Positions 39,748 to 50,599 of a stretch of 64,000 bases of DNA are shown in pieces (within the stretch, counting starts at the first letter, position 1; each line of letters begins with the position of its first letter). The stretch covers positions 129,182 to 193,181 of the forward strand of contig CAJNDS010002522.1 in assembly GCA_905221605.1 (NCBI GenBank). Direction: 5' to 3'. The notes below the pieces were generated by a model. The model saw only the letters and a program-made list of their open reading frames with translations, searched no databases and had not been told where the DNA came from. The position numbers and the translations under genes were made by a program. Source of the stretch: Symbiodinium natans (taxonomy: Eukaryota > Sar > Dinophyceae > Suessiales > Symbiodiniaceae).

Positions 39748-41043
39748 TCAGTCCTTCCTTTCCTCCTGCTTCAGGATCTTCTTTCCAATCCTGACCAGAG
39801 CCTTTCCAAGCTCTTCCGGGTAGGTCCCAGACTCCTTCAGAGACGCACTCTTCGAGTGTTCGTGGTTTCCTGCGCAAACGTACGAAGACAGTTCCCACAC
39901 GCAGGCAGCACTATTGGAAGCGAAACACCATCTCTTCCAAGTCTTCTCTTTCTTCTCGAAGCAGCACCTATCTACTAGACATCCTTGCGTCAGACCAATG
40001 TTTTTAGAGACTTCTAGAAATACCGTTTCCTTCCACAAAGAGGACCTTTCAGGCCATTCGTGGGTTAACAGCAAACCCTCGTTCGAGGAATAGGGGCCGA
40101 AGAGCTTCCCTATAAGTCTCCAGCAACTCTTGTGAATCTTTAGCGTCTTCCGCCAAAGTTCCAAACCTCGTCGCTTGCGGAAACGCAGGTACCTCAAGGG
40201 GCAGCCTGAGCTGCAGAGCGTAGACAAATGCGCAAAGACACGGACCTTTCCCTGCTTCAGGACTCTTAAGATTTCTTCAAGAACAAGAAAGGTGTTCCTA
40301 CTCAGAAGATTGATTTCCCGAGTCACTCCGAAGTACGCTATGCCTTTCTCTCGAGCACACGCTCTCGCTATAGCACTCGACTCTTCGCAGCAAAGCTCCA
40401 GAACGACGAGCGACACTGTCCCTCTAGCCAACGCCGTCGCGGCTTCCATCCAAGAGCTCGGAACCTCCAGCGGAGAGGACCTTACTGCGTTCGACGATAC
40501 TTCCTTAGTGGTATTGGGCTCATCTTTTACTTCTTCGACGTTTTCTTCGGAGATCGACGACCACGATTCTGGCTCGTTAATGAGGCCAGCTGCCTCACAA
40601 AGACTGACCAAATTCTCCGCAGTTGGGGACTTCGTTAGAGCATCTGCGGGGTTGAGTTTCCCCGGTATATACTCCAGCGTCAATCTTTCCTTGGCGACTA
40701 GTTGTTGGAGAAAAGCAGCTCTCAACTCTATGTGGCGGACTTTCCTAAGGAGGGTACTCATTTGCGCTATGGACAGGGCGCTTTCAGAGTCCCCGTACGC
40801 GTGCAACTGATATCGGCCTTCCTCCGAATCAGAAGGCATCCCCTCCACCATCGTCTGCACCAACAAAGATATATACAATCCCTCTCTGGCGATTTCAGTC
40901 AGTGCTGCTAGCTCGGCTTCTGCCGATGACAGAGCTACGGTCGTCTGTTTCCTACTGAACGTCTTCAAGCAACAGTTGTTCCAGGTCACAATTCCACCAC
41001 TCACAGAGTTCAAACCCCAAGACGCGTCAACAAAACACGACAC
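39748..41043 (-). pseudogene. Copia RNase H domain and C-terminal extension
   Basis: 431 open codons. The first ~150 residues are a copia-type RNase H: FVDASWG (41012-41036 region), SSAEAELAALTE, YGDSESAL, then LRKVRHIELRAAFLQQL, with the expected D, E and D residues. After the LNPADALTK motif typical of the copia RNase H end, about 270 residues follow with no domain I recognise, including a Cys/Trp-rich tail. The listed start codon is GTG; the frame is really a continuation of pol, displaced by a frameshift between 41067 and about 41090. Confidence 0.75.
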
Positions 41044-43721
41044 TGACTCTCGGTCCTCATCAGGGGCTAAAATTCGGCTAAAAGCTCTCTACGTGAGGGG
41101 AACACTTGGACCTTATGCGGTAAACCAGACACCCACCTCAGAACATCCCTCATACAAGCTTCGGCTGCTTCATTGGGGGCTGACTGGTGTCTTCCTAGAA
41201 AACCGCATACATACTGCAAATCAGGTCTTGAAAGCGACGCCCAGGCTAGGCGTCCCAAGGTACGCCTATAGCGCTCGTGCGCCTCTGGCGTAAGAGGTGT
41301 GTCCTGTCCTTTCTTGATGAGGTCGGCATACCGCCGCTCTAATGGTGGAAGCTTCGGCGCCACCTTAGTGATTCCGTACTCCTCACAGCAAGACCTCAGG
41401 TACTTAGCATCCAAGCCAAAGTATACGCAGGGCTCTCCGGTCTTCTTCCGGAAGATCCTACGTCCCAAGAAAGACACCTCACCTGGTTTTCCTTCCAAGA
41501 GTTCACCTGTTAGCTTAAGCTTGTAGCGTTTCTTCAGGTCTTCAAACACTTTTCGAGCTTCGGCGGTGTTCTCGGCCCAAATCAACAAATCGTCAACATA
41601 GAAGAGGACAATCACCAAACCATTCTTGGTTTTCTTGCGGAAGATTGTAGGGTCCAGTATCTGCTGGAATCCTTGGTTTCCCAAGTACGCCGACAGCTCC
41701 TTGTACCAAGAAAGCGGGGCACTTCGAAGCCCGTTCATGGCACGAAAAAGTTTCAAGAAGACCTTCTCGCCAGTCTTTGCGTTTCCTATGTTACTCGGAA
41801 GCTGCACAAACTCCGGCCGCGCAATAGCGGCGTGCATAAACGCTACCGACACGTCACAGGACAGCACAGACCCTTTTCTACACAGAACAGAAAGTAGGAG
41901 CCGCAGCCCTTCCAGGCTGGTGGTAGGAGAATAGATCCCCTCAGCGAGCGTTGTGCCGCCCATAGCGGCAAAATCGCGGACAACAAGTCTAGAGCGGTAA
42001 AGACCAGGCTTCTTAACCGTATTGACCCAACGGCTCGAAAGAACTCTTCTTCCGCTCTCCTTAGCAAGTCTGTACGCTTCTCGCTCGCTCACCACTTCTC
42101 CTACGTTGAAAGACTCTAATTCTTCTAGTTCTAATTTCATGGACAGATAGAGGAGTTTGGGATCTAACAGCTCACCAGAGGTCTCCGAAACAGCTTGTTG
42201 GGGAACCTGACAACAGATTCTACTCCCTCCAAACTTAAGCTCAAAGGAAGAAGCCGCTTGATTGCTCACAGCGCGGCAGTCAGGTCCTTCACCTAACTTC
42301 TGAAGATAATGATCCGTCAACCAATCAATCTCCATGTCCTCCATGTCAGGTTCAGGAAGATCGCCCCCTGCTACCCCCTCATGACCTTCAGATCCCACTT
42401 CTGTGGGCTCGTAATCCGGGACATAATCAGGAAGCATTTCTTCATCCTCTGGGGCTTCAATTTCTTCTTCCTTTGGAACAATGGATTCCGCAGACGGTTC
42501 AAACAGCAACGGCTTTTCTGGGTCCTGCGTATCAAGCACAAGAGGATTAGCTTTAGCTAACAGCTCCAACGTTGGGCTGTCGTACGTGGGTTCGTCCCGT
42601 TCAAAGATCCCACGACACGCTGGAAAGACCTCAATCTCTCCATCTCCTCCAATGACAGTTCCATACACACCTCCACCTCTAGGATGGACGGGGCCCAGAT
42701 AGCTCACTCGAACCGTCTTGGCTCCCCGGAATTTTTCTAGATGTCGTTTGGAACCGCCAACTTTAGCCTGCGCAGAACAGCCGAAGGGAAGCGTCCTAGT
42801 CCTTTGGACTATTTCCTCGTGCAACCTGTCTATTGCCGTGGTACTGTTGTTGCTGTCAAAGCTCCACAAGTTGAAACTGCGTGCAGCATACAGCAAACAA
42901 GTCTGCCACAACATTCCACCTAAAGGTAACTGCCAAGCGGCACCACCTTCTTCAGCAGGTCGTCGACGCTTTACTTCCGCCTCTAGGTCGAGCCATATCG
43001 ACCAAAATCCCTGCTTCATTGCAGAGACCTGCCTTTCCACAGCACCCTTAGACTGCGGACGGTATCCTGGCACAACATCCACCATCGTAGGGTTCTCGCG
43101 CCTCTGCGCCGCGACCCTCTCGCACATGGATATCAGACCCTGTTCGTTGTCGCACCGAAACGTTAAAGTCTTCTGGTGCAATCCAATTTCGCGGATAAAC
43201 CGATCGATATTGAATAACAAGTTCGGGTCGTGTAGTTCCATGGCGGGGATAGACATTGAGTACCGGGACGCAACATGTACCAGAAGAAGAACCCTCAGTT
43301 TCCCAAAATAGTAGAAATCGACCCCAATGGTTTGATTCTCCTTCTGTAGCTGCCTCTTCAGTCTCCTGGCTGGGACTTTGCCTTTGCTAGAGCAGCAGCT
43401 TTCGCAGTTCACATCATAGGGAAAATGACCTCGGGATCGATGTACCTGGAGTGCGTGGCTACGCAACGGGATCCTTTCTTCAATCTCCTCTCCTTGTGGA
43501 ATTGGGGCTTCAGGAGGTTGTTCCGGGTTTTGTGGGGAACGATTCGGTTGGTTTAACGAAGACGACGGTTCAACATCATCACGATCCAAGATCAAGGGAT
43601 CAGAGCCTGTGCCACTTCCTGGAAGGGGCAGCCCTCTGAGCATCCGCAGATGCTCAGTCACTGGCTGCTTTAAGCCTCCTTCCGGCACTTTCTCATAATT
43701 TCCCTTCAACACACAGCATGC

Positions 43722-43770
43722 CACGTCAAGACACCATGCCAAAACATGCCAAACATGCCGCAAACAAGCC
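43722..43770. repeat. ACATGCC-word cluster 1 in the copia element
   Basis: Repeats of (A)ACATGCC(A/G) separated by 3-8 bases; on the minus strand they encode Cys/Leu/Val-rich peptide (LLACLRHVWHVLAWC). Related clusters lie at 44165-44275 and 46740-46830. Confidence 0.5.
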
Positions 43771-44164
43771 AACAACTTTAAGGTTTTGGGCTTTCCCTTA
43801 GTTGGGGCTTTCGGGCTTTTCCTACCAACCAACAAGATTCGTTCTACGCAAACACGCTTGAAGCATTTTCGGGTGCGAATACGAATCCAACATCCTCCTT
43901 TTCGGGGCTTTATTTTACTCATCTCAGGTGCTCTCTTGGAGCCTCTCTGAAAACACTTTTCGAGCAATTTCCAAAGACCCGAAACAACGACCCCAACCAA
44001 GGCACTGAAGATCAGGATGAGGAACACCATCGCGACGTCGATGATCAATCCTGGAATTTTAGCGGACCGCCTGGCGTGAAGGAGGAAAGGGGTTCTTTTT
44101 ACTCGGGGCTTTGAACCTCCAATTTCTCCTAGGGGTCCTACCACTAGATGCCTTTTAACTCCTG

Positions 44165-44275
44165 GGGCCTCAAGGCTAATGTTTCCAAGCCAAAATGTTT
44201 CCATGCCACGACAAGTCAAACATGCCAAGCTCAAGCCACAACATGTCAAAGTTTCATGCCACTCAAAATGACCTA
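44165..44275. repeat. ACATGCC-word cluster 2
   Basis: Looser than the others, with CATGCCACGACAAGTC and CATGCCAAGCTCAAGCC words. It encodes a Cys-rich stretch upstream of the predicted membrane helix. Confidence 0.4.
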
Positions 44276-44368
44276 CTTGCTCGTGTCTCCGAGCCGGTTC
44301 TCTTTTTGCTTGTCGGGGCGCAAAACAACGATGCGGCGCAACGGAAGAGCATTGCCTCATTTTCGCTT

Positions 44369-45328
44369 TTAGCGAAGAGCGGCTTCGGCCTCGCTTATAG
44401 CGGCCCTTGCATCGCTTACTACATCCGAATGTCGCAGCCTTCGTGGGCTTCTGGAACGACCGCGATCCGATACCTCCGTGGGCACCGGGGACATTGGCGA
44501 TGGAGGCTCCACAGGTGTGTTTAGGAGATCCCACACCGAATAGTTCCCTTCTCCGCTCAAAGGACGTGGAGGCCTTTGAGGCATTTTGAACCGAGGAACT
44601 GGTGGAGGTAGAGGTGGCGCCATGGATTCCGCGGGTGATGGTGGTTCCGTTGGAGCCAAAACTCCTGATGGTGAAGGCGGCTCCGGTGGCACCATTGCCG
44701 GTGAAGGTGGTTCCGCCGGCCTCTGTGTACCTCCATGAGTCGAGGGGGCATTCACCATTTGTCCTTCCAAGTAGATCTTCGGAGATGGCGCCAAATTTCC
44801 ACCACGAATTTCCTCGAGCACCTTCTGCACGTACCACCCCAGCTCGGTGTATTCCTTGAGGATGGACGAATCGACGTCCTCTTCCTCTTCCGAGGTAGGA
44901 TCTTCTTCGAGCTGTGGTGGCGCAGGTCGCGCCTTTGGACGTTGAGCACGCTTTGCTCGACGATCTTCTGCCATCTTGTGGAATTCGAGGGCCCTGCTTC
45001 GAAGCTGTCGACCCAGAAGATCCCAACACACATCCACGTGCCATCCTTGTACTCCATCTGGTGGCTCCAAAAGGGTAGCCTCGATGTCGTAGTACTGATG
45101 GCTGTGAAGGCTGTGCACACGAAGCACTCGTGCTGCTCGAAGTAGGTACTTGTAAATGAGCGTATGCACATTGGAATTCGGCCGAACATGAGGGTGGAAT
45201 GAGGCACCACTGGTAAGTGAAGAAGACACCTCTTCGAGGGCCTTGTTCACCATCTCCTCCGTTACACCGAATCCTCGAAGACTTTCGGCCTCGTTGAGGT
45301 CGTCCAAAATCTTGTAATGGGCATCCAA
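44369..45328 (-). pseudogene. Copia polyprotein linker segment (Pro-rich)
   Basis: 319 codons in a different frame from pol. The N-terminal half is helical and charged (HYKILDDLNEAESL and after). Residues ~150-300 are acidic, then strongly Pro/Ser rich (repeats of EPPSP), ending in Arg/Ser-rich RSRSPRRLR. No known domain. Codon pattern and absence of stops suggest true coding sequence rather than a shadow. Its frame continues upstream to about 45440, where it meets the FNIP array. It may be the gag-pol linker that dinoflagellate copia elements carry, or a captured host segment. Confidence 0.5.
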
Positions 45329-45438
45329 GAGCTCTGTCGTGAGGATTTCTACCTCCGCGAAGCGTTTTGGACCAAAGTATCTTTCCAGATCCTTGGGCTC
45401 CTGTAGGATGTAGCACCGTTCCGGGGGTATAATTCCCG

Positions 45439-45834
45439 CTGGATCCCCTGCAATCTCTGGTTGAAGTCATGTCCAAACGTCAACGCCTGCAAAGTGCTGG
45501 GCAGCTGAATCCCCTCCAAGCTTTGGTTGAACTTGCGGCCAAACGTCAACGTCTGAAGGGTGCTGGGCAGTTGGATCCCCTCCAAGCACTGGTTGAAGAC
45601 CTCTCCAAACGTCAACGTCTTCAGGGTGCTGGGCAGCTGAATCCCCTGCAAGCTTTGGTTGAACTGTTGGCCAAACGTCAATGTCTGCAGGGTGCTGGGC
45701 AGCTGGATCCCTTGCAAGCTCTGATTGAAGTCGACGCCAAAGGTCAACGTCTGCAGGGTGCTGGGCAGCTGGATCCCCTCCAAGCTCTGGTCGAAGTCAC
45801 TGCCAAATGTCAACATTTGCAGGGTGCTGGGCCA
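45439..45834 (-). repeat. Six 66-bp FNIP-type leucine-rich repeats inside the copia element
   Basis: On the minus strand, six 22-residue units follow one another without gaps. The consensus is LPSTLQTLTFG then two variable residues then FNQSLEGIQ. The LTFGxxFNQ core is the signature of FNIP repeats, leucine-rich repeats known from Dictyostelium and other protists. The units lie within a frame open from 46611 to 45349. The flanking copia frames do not match the array's frame on either side, so the array looks inserted. The plus strand is also open here (45469-45954), a by-product of the repeat composition. Confidence 0.8.
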
Positions 45835-47486
45835 TGGGCCCACGAGCACGAATTCATCGAAACGTATCCAGGGCAAACCGGGACACACTCGACTTGGTCC
45901 GGCTCCAAGTCCATTGCAGGCAAAACCCCACCGGTGCAGTACTTGGGAAGGTAGTCGGGGTCGTGGGCCACCTTGCTGAGCATATTGATCGGGTGCCCTA
46001 AGCAGTCCCGACATAAAGGGATGGGTTCGCCCATCCTGTGGTGACTTTCCCACACATCGTACTGCCCAGCATCTGCATAGATAGCGGCCTCCCACTTCAG
46101 GAATAACTCTTTTCGAGTCGGCCCGGCGGTCCAAGTACCCCAGGACTCGGTTTCCAGAGGCTTGAAACTTGGAGGAGGTTCCGTCCCCGCCTCCACAGAG
46201 ACAGAGACATCGCACAACATCCGTCGTGCCCTTGTGATGGCCTCGTCCATCAAAGCCCTCTGTTCCTCCAGCGTCAACGGAGAAGCATCCGATTCGCTTT
46301 CCTCCTCGAAGCCCTCTTCCTCGTTGTCTGGAACCATACGAGCAACTTGAAGAGCATCGAGGACTACCGGTGGCTCCTCGCTCCGAGGCTCGTCGTCGGT
46401 GGCAACATGAGCAACCAATGGGGCATTTAAAGCCCTTCTTTGTTCCTCCACTGCAGCTGCCATCCGCTCCACCTCTTCGGCCTGATTCTCGGCCTCGCGC
46501 ATCTCTTCTTGGTAAAATTCTTCCGTTGGAGAGCGTGCTGGCGTCGGGCTTTCCGCAAAGCGCCTTGGAGCGCTGGATTGCCCCCGAGAGGCCCCATTGC
46601 AAGATGCGCACCCATTCAAAACACTTACAGGAACAGGCACGGTCTCGAGATCAAACCGTCCAAAACAGGCGTGCGCCGAAAAAGCGCTTTCCAAAATGCA
46701 TGGCGTATAGACGCCGTTCTCTAAAATAAAACCCTCATGCACAAAACACCATGCCGAAAAACATGCTGCACCACATGCCAATAAACATGCCACAAAACAT
46801 GCCAATAAACATGCCGCAAAACATGCCATGGGCCTTTTAACAGGCTTCCTGATGAGTTGAGGCGGAGTGTTTTCGGTGCATTCTTGAGGAACTTCAGGGA
46901 CCACTTTCGGGGATACTTCGGCTCTAAGCCCTCGCAACAAGAAAGCAAACGGAGTCTCCAGCAAAGCATGCCGGCAATCCCCGCTCTCTCTTCCTTGTGG
47001 CTTCTCGACTTCCGCCTTCTTTCCTTCTGTCGTCGCTTTCTTGAGGATGCTCGGTCCTGGCTGGAGCTTAACAACAGAGTCCTGCAGGCAGGTAATCGCG
47101 TCTATTTCCATGTCCGAGCCCGAAGGCTTGCGTGGTGAACGACCTTTCTCCGCTTTCTGGCGGCGACCCCCGCTCAAAGCCCACCAAGCCCGATTAGCGG
47201 ATACGAGTTTCACGTTGCGTTTGCCTTTGTACAACCTAGACCCGGTTTTGTAGAGATACGTTCTCCACCCTTTCTCCACCGCCGCCCAGGGACTAATGGC
47301 GTTAAACGTAACTTCCGCAACGAGAACCTCCGTCAAAAGAAGGCTACAATCACCGAAGACGACCTCTAAGTCGACGACGCCTGACACGGGGATCTTCCCC
47401 CCTGAAGCGTTGTACAGAGTAAACTCTCTCTCATAAGTCTTCACCACCCTGAATCCGCTGAGGTGTTCCAAGGAAACACATGACAC
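45835..47486 (-). pseudogene. Copia protease end and downstream linker
   Basis: The open frame begins just past the protease active-site motif. Its first ~80 residues (VSLEHLSGF..., then a G-rich strand, then LLTEVLVAEV) fit the body of a copia retropepsin. A basic linker follows, then a Cys/Ala/Leu-rich hydrophobic stretch near 46740-46830 made by ACATGCC repeats, then an acidic Glu-rich region with SPTPARSPTEEF, and finally DYLPKYCTGGVLPAMDLEPD before the FNIP junction. The listed first residue is a GTG codon. The frame runs a short way into the FNIP array (to 45810) out of register. Confidence 0.6.
46740..46830. repeat. ACATGCC-word cluster 3
   Basis: The most regular cluster: alternating AAACATGCC and AAAACATGCC words, about eight in 90 bases. 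On the minus strand it encodes ACFAACLLACFVACLLACG, a Cys-rich hydrophobic run long enough to span a membrane. Confidence 0.6.
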
Positions 47487-47540
47487 GTGGCTCCAGAATC
47501 CACTAACCAGACGTCCTGGTCCTCGGTTCTAGCTGGAAGC
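47470..47540 (-). pseudogene. Copia protease active-site motif with frameshift
   Basis: The minus strand reads VWLVDSGATCH, the retropepsin DSGA motif of copia elements. The frame is lost immediately after it: the rest of the protease lies in another frame, consistent with a one-base indel around 47478-47486. Confidence 0.7.
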
Positions 47541-47994
47541 TGGCGCAGATGCGCTCTACATCCCCTACAGTCAACGAATTGCCAACAGGTCCCAATCGTT
47601 GCTTGTCGAGTGAAAAACCTACCCTACGCTTAGAAGACTCAGAAAGGCTCAGTTCAGGACTTCGCTGGGCAAAGCGCATCGCCACACACTCTGTGTTGGC
47701 TCTGCTTCCGCTTCGAGGGTTCTCCCATAGCCCGAGCGCGGTTCTTCTTCTTCTGCTTCTTTTCTTTGCCCTTGCCTTCGCCCTTCTTTCCTTTGGCACC
47801 CTTGTCTCCCTTGGAGGTGGGCTTTCCTTTCGGCGTTGGAGAGCGAGGAGCTCTCTTCGGAGTGTCGGAACTCCTTGAGCTCCAAAGGCAGCAAAGAGGT
47901 TCGGTTGCTGTCCTGCCGGAGTCTCACCGGTTCCAAACAGCAAGGCTTCCTTCTCGGAAGTGTTGTCAGGGACAGGAACTGCTTTCAGCTTCAC
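47503..47994 (-). pseudogene. Copia gag-to-protease spacer
   Basis: 163 open codons, with a strongly basic middle (RRAKARAKKRSRRRR) and Ser-rich C-terminus. It ends 20 bases before the DSGA motif, in a third frame. No domain; the basic block may be a remnant of the nucleocapsid tail. Confidence 0.45.
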
Positions 47995-48179
47995 GCCTCC
48001 AATTCAGTTCCAAATTGTGCTGCGGGGGCTGGGTCCATTTCGCGGCACCATTTTCGGGACAGCGAGACGGCCCCATTTTTTGGCACCGAATTTGCCTGTG
48101 GGCTCAAGCAACCGGATCTCGTTGGCTGCGCACCTGCCCTTGTTCTAGTCACTTTGGGCAGCGTCGCGCTGAGCGCATG

Positions 48180-48260
48180 GGGGCTTGTCCGAAGCAGCTG
48201 CACACTCGTCTTTGTAATGCTGCAGTGAGGCAGAACTGCAACTGTGGAGGCCCGTCCTCG
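48180..48260 (-). pseudogene. Zinc-knuckle remnant of copia gag
   Basis: A minus-strand frame (part of 48145-48399) reads HSCSSASLQHYKDEC. The C, H and C spacing fits a CX2CX4HX4C gag knuckle whose second Cys is Ala. It lies in the expected place upstream of protease. Confidence 0.4.
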
Positions 48261-48399
48261 CCAAGCCAGAATTGCTTGTGTTTTGCGGCCCTGAAAGCGG
48301 GGTCGCCCGGCTTCCCCGGAACTTGGGCTTCGTCCTGGCAATTCTGCTGGTCCGCCAGTTGAGCTGCAGGTCTTTGTCGGTGTTTTTAAGCATGGTCAT

Positions 48400-49514
48400 G
48401 TGGCAAAGGTTTGCTGGTCACGACAGCGTGAGGCTGGTGAGAAAGGCGGCAAGGGCGGCAAAGGAGAGTCGAAGAGTGAAAAGGGCGCCGGTGGCCCCAA
48501 AGGACAGAGGTCCCCCTCAACGCCAGCGACGAGTTCACAGCCAGCCACCGCTCCAGGTGGTGGTTCTGTTGGAGAAAGTTTGGTGTTGACCAGTACCGGA
48601 AGCAGTTGGAACAGAACCAACACCATGCTTCGTTGCATGGACAGCGAAGAGAAGAGGAGGAATGATGCCGAACTTGCAGCTGCTGAGGCTAAAGCCAAGA
48701 CGGAAGCTGCAAAGGCATCGGCACCGAGTGGCCCGTTCCTCGCTGCGACTTTGTCAACAGGGAGTTCCTTTCTTCAAGTCCCAAGGATACTGGAAGTTCA
48801 TCTGGTGATACGTTTCCAACCGTGCAAGTACCTTCCACAGCTGCCTGTCATAGCCCACCAGGAGATGGGTAGAGACCGAATGCGAGAGATTGAGGCTTGG
48901 CACGGCTTCCGAGAGACGATGAGTTCATGCCCTGCAAGACGAGGCCTGCGTGAACGAGCTTCCACTCTGCATTAGTGTCAAGGACGAGATCCGACAGGAC
49001 CGTTTGCCTCCTGACACTGGAGCTCGGTCAGCGAAGTTGTTTTACCTGCTTTCCCAGAGCTTGGCGAAGTGGGAGCGTGGTTTGGAGTTGCTTCGAAGCT
49101 GTAGCAAAAGGCAGAGCATGTCTGCTACCGGCTAACCTCAACTACTCCATTGTGTCTCGAATGGAAGCCGTCTACGTGAGAGACGGTTGCATGAAGTTGC
49201 ATGCACAATGTTCGGGGCTTAAAAAGCCCATGGACATCATCAGACACTTGAAGGACGAAATCGCCAAGGCGGAGATCAAGTTGAGCAACTTCCCCGAGTT
49301 GAAGCTTTCAGAAGCAGATCGTTGCTCCATCTTGCTGCAGGCCGTTTCACATCCGGCGAGACAGTATGTGGCGCTGCACGGCAACGCCAACAGCTGGAGT
49401 GAGCTCACGAAGAGCCTCAAGTATTTCGAAGAACAGCTGAGGATGTGCGACGTGCCGACTGCAGCAAACCGTGGCATGGACGGCAAGCTTTGCGACCATT
49501 GCGGCTGTGGATAG
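48400..49514 (+). pseudogene. Gag-like fragment in opposite orientation
   Basis: Two plus-strand frames (48400-48975 and 48975-49514). The first is Lys/Gly rich, then Ala/Glu rich. The second has its best coding sense from about 49110: KLSNFPELKLSEADRCSILL, then WSELTKSLKYFEEQLRM, like the helical capsid part of copia gag proteins, followed by CDHCGCG as a possible start of a zinc knuckle. There is a frameshift near 48960-49110. It points away from the copia pol genes and could be an inverted part of the same element or a second element. Confidence 0.5.
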
Positions 49515-49530
49515 GAGGCGCCCTTCAAGC

Positions 49531-49960
49531 TCGGGAAGTTGACCAACGTGGCTCAACGTTTTCTGCTGTTGCGCAGAGTCGTCTGCTGGACATTGCAGAA
49601 TGAAAGCTTTTGGCAGGCTTGGGCTTTGAACAGCGAGGATACCTACTGTACAGGAACGGCTTGTGCTCCTAGCGAATCAGCTGTTGCCGAGCACCCTCAT
49701 TGGAGTTCTAACAATGGTCAGGTTGTGGGGCTGGTGAACGGATGCCACAAGTGCATTCGCGCATGCTTGGACATATTTTGGCGCTGTCTCCAATCTCAGT
49801 TTTTGCGGCAGTTAACGCGCCGTTGATGGGTCAGACCTGTCTGTACAGCATTTTGAATTTAGCACCATCGACCCTGGTCTTTGCCAGAGCCAAACAGACG
49901 TATGTTTTGGAGCAGCAAGTGCTTGCGTGTGAGAGAGTGACAGAGTGTCTGTGAGTGTGT
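49531..49960. other. Intergenic, nothing recognised
   Basis: No open frame with coding features and no repeat of note between the gag-like piece and the GA microsatellite. Confidence 0.5.
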
Positions 49961-49965
49961 GAGGA

Positions 49966-50017
49966 TGAGAGTGAGAGCGAGAGCGAGAGTGAGAGTGAGA
50001 GTGAGAATGAAAGTGAG

Positions 50018-50091
<74 letters not shown>

Positions 50092-50100
50092 AGAGTGAGG
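49966..50100. repeat. GA-rich microsatellite
   Basis: About 135 bases of GAGAGTGA and GAAAGTGA units; both strands stay open as Ser/His/Leu repeats, which are not genes. Confidence 0.95.
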
Positions 50101-50430
50101 AAGCGAGGACGACGGAGTGAGAGAAAGTGATGCAGTGACGGGCAGCGGAGGAGTGGTGAAGCCATGGGGCCCCACGTGATTTCTATGTCTGCCAACTTTT
50201 CTTCGGCGCCGCGTTTTGAACAGCGCATAGGTCGTGTTTGAACACTTGTAACAATGTTCAGTTTAGAAGATAAGCGACTTGGGAAAAAACCTGGATTAAA
50301 ATTCTGGTCGGTCTTCGGATCTGGCCTCATTACCCTACGTCTGCTGCGCGTGGGGACCCTTTCAATAGTATTATAGGGTCCCGAGTCCCCATGGCCACAA
50401 ATGCATTTTTCCGGGGAAAAATACGCCGTG

Positions 50431-50556
50431 AGGCCACATCAGGCCACAACAGGCCACAAACGTGTGTTTTTGAGGCCACGTCAGGCCACAACAGGCCACA
50501 AACGTGTGGTTTTCAGGCCACGTCAGGCCACAACAGGCCACAAACGTGTCGCAACA
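50431..50556. repeat. 42-bp tandem repeat, three copies
   Basis: Units start at 50431, 50473 and 50515. Each contains AGGCCAC(A/G)TC and two AGGCCACAA words followed by ACGTGT; a partial fourth starts near 50579. Confidence 0.9.
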
Positions 50557-50599
50557 AAGCAAGACCGTGTGGGTTTGAGGCCACATCAGGCCAACTTGT

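Larger units (their letters stand above)
41067..44368 (-). pseudogene. Copia integrase and reverse transcriptase region
   Basis: This minus-strand frame stays open upstream to 45476, but coding sense in it begins only near 44370. The integrase zinc region reads HRSRGHFPYDVNCESCC (43388-43445). The catalytic triad is GVDFYYFG (near 43310), RCDNEQG (near 43150) and AVERQVS (near 43035). The RT has SRWVNTVKKPG, SCDVSVAFMHA (first Asp), AMNGLRSAPLSWY and the YVDD box at 41589-41600. Upstream of integrase, near 43960-44040, about 20 uncharged residues (AMVFLILIFSALVGVVVSG) look like a membrane helix. The frame ends at TAG 41067, just before RNase H. Integrase and RT look intact, but the flanking frameshifts make a working polyprotein unlikely. 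Confidence 0.82.
39709..48300 (-). mobile_element. Decayed Ty1/copia-like retrotransposon
   Basis: The minus strand carries, 5' to 3', a zinc-knuckle remnant, protease, a long linker interrupted by FNIP repeats, integrase, RT and RNase H. Integrase before RT is the copia (Pseudoviridae-type) order. At least three frame changes separate the domains, so it is not expected to be autonomous. I found no long terminal repeat at either side; the right end runs into an inverted gag-like piece. Confidence 0.8.

Noticed and set aside
45469-45954. Plus-strand frame with repeated KRQRLQGAGQLDPLQALVE
   Set aside because: It is the antisense reading of the FNIP array. The minus-strand reading has the known LTFGxxFNQ motif, so that strand is the coding one.
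39709-49530. Long terminal repeats of the copia element
   Set aside because: The sequence at 39709-39760 has no second copy that I can find in 47.5-54 kb, so no LTR is annotated.
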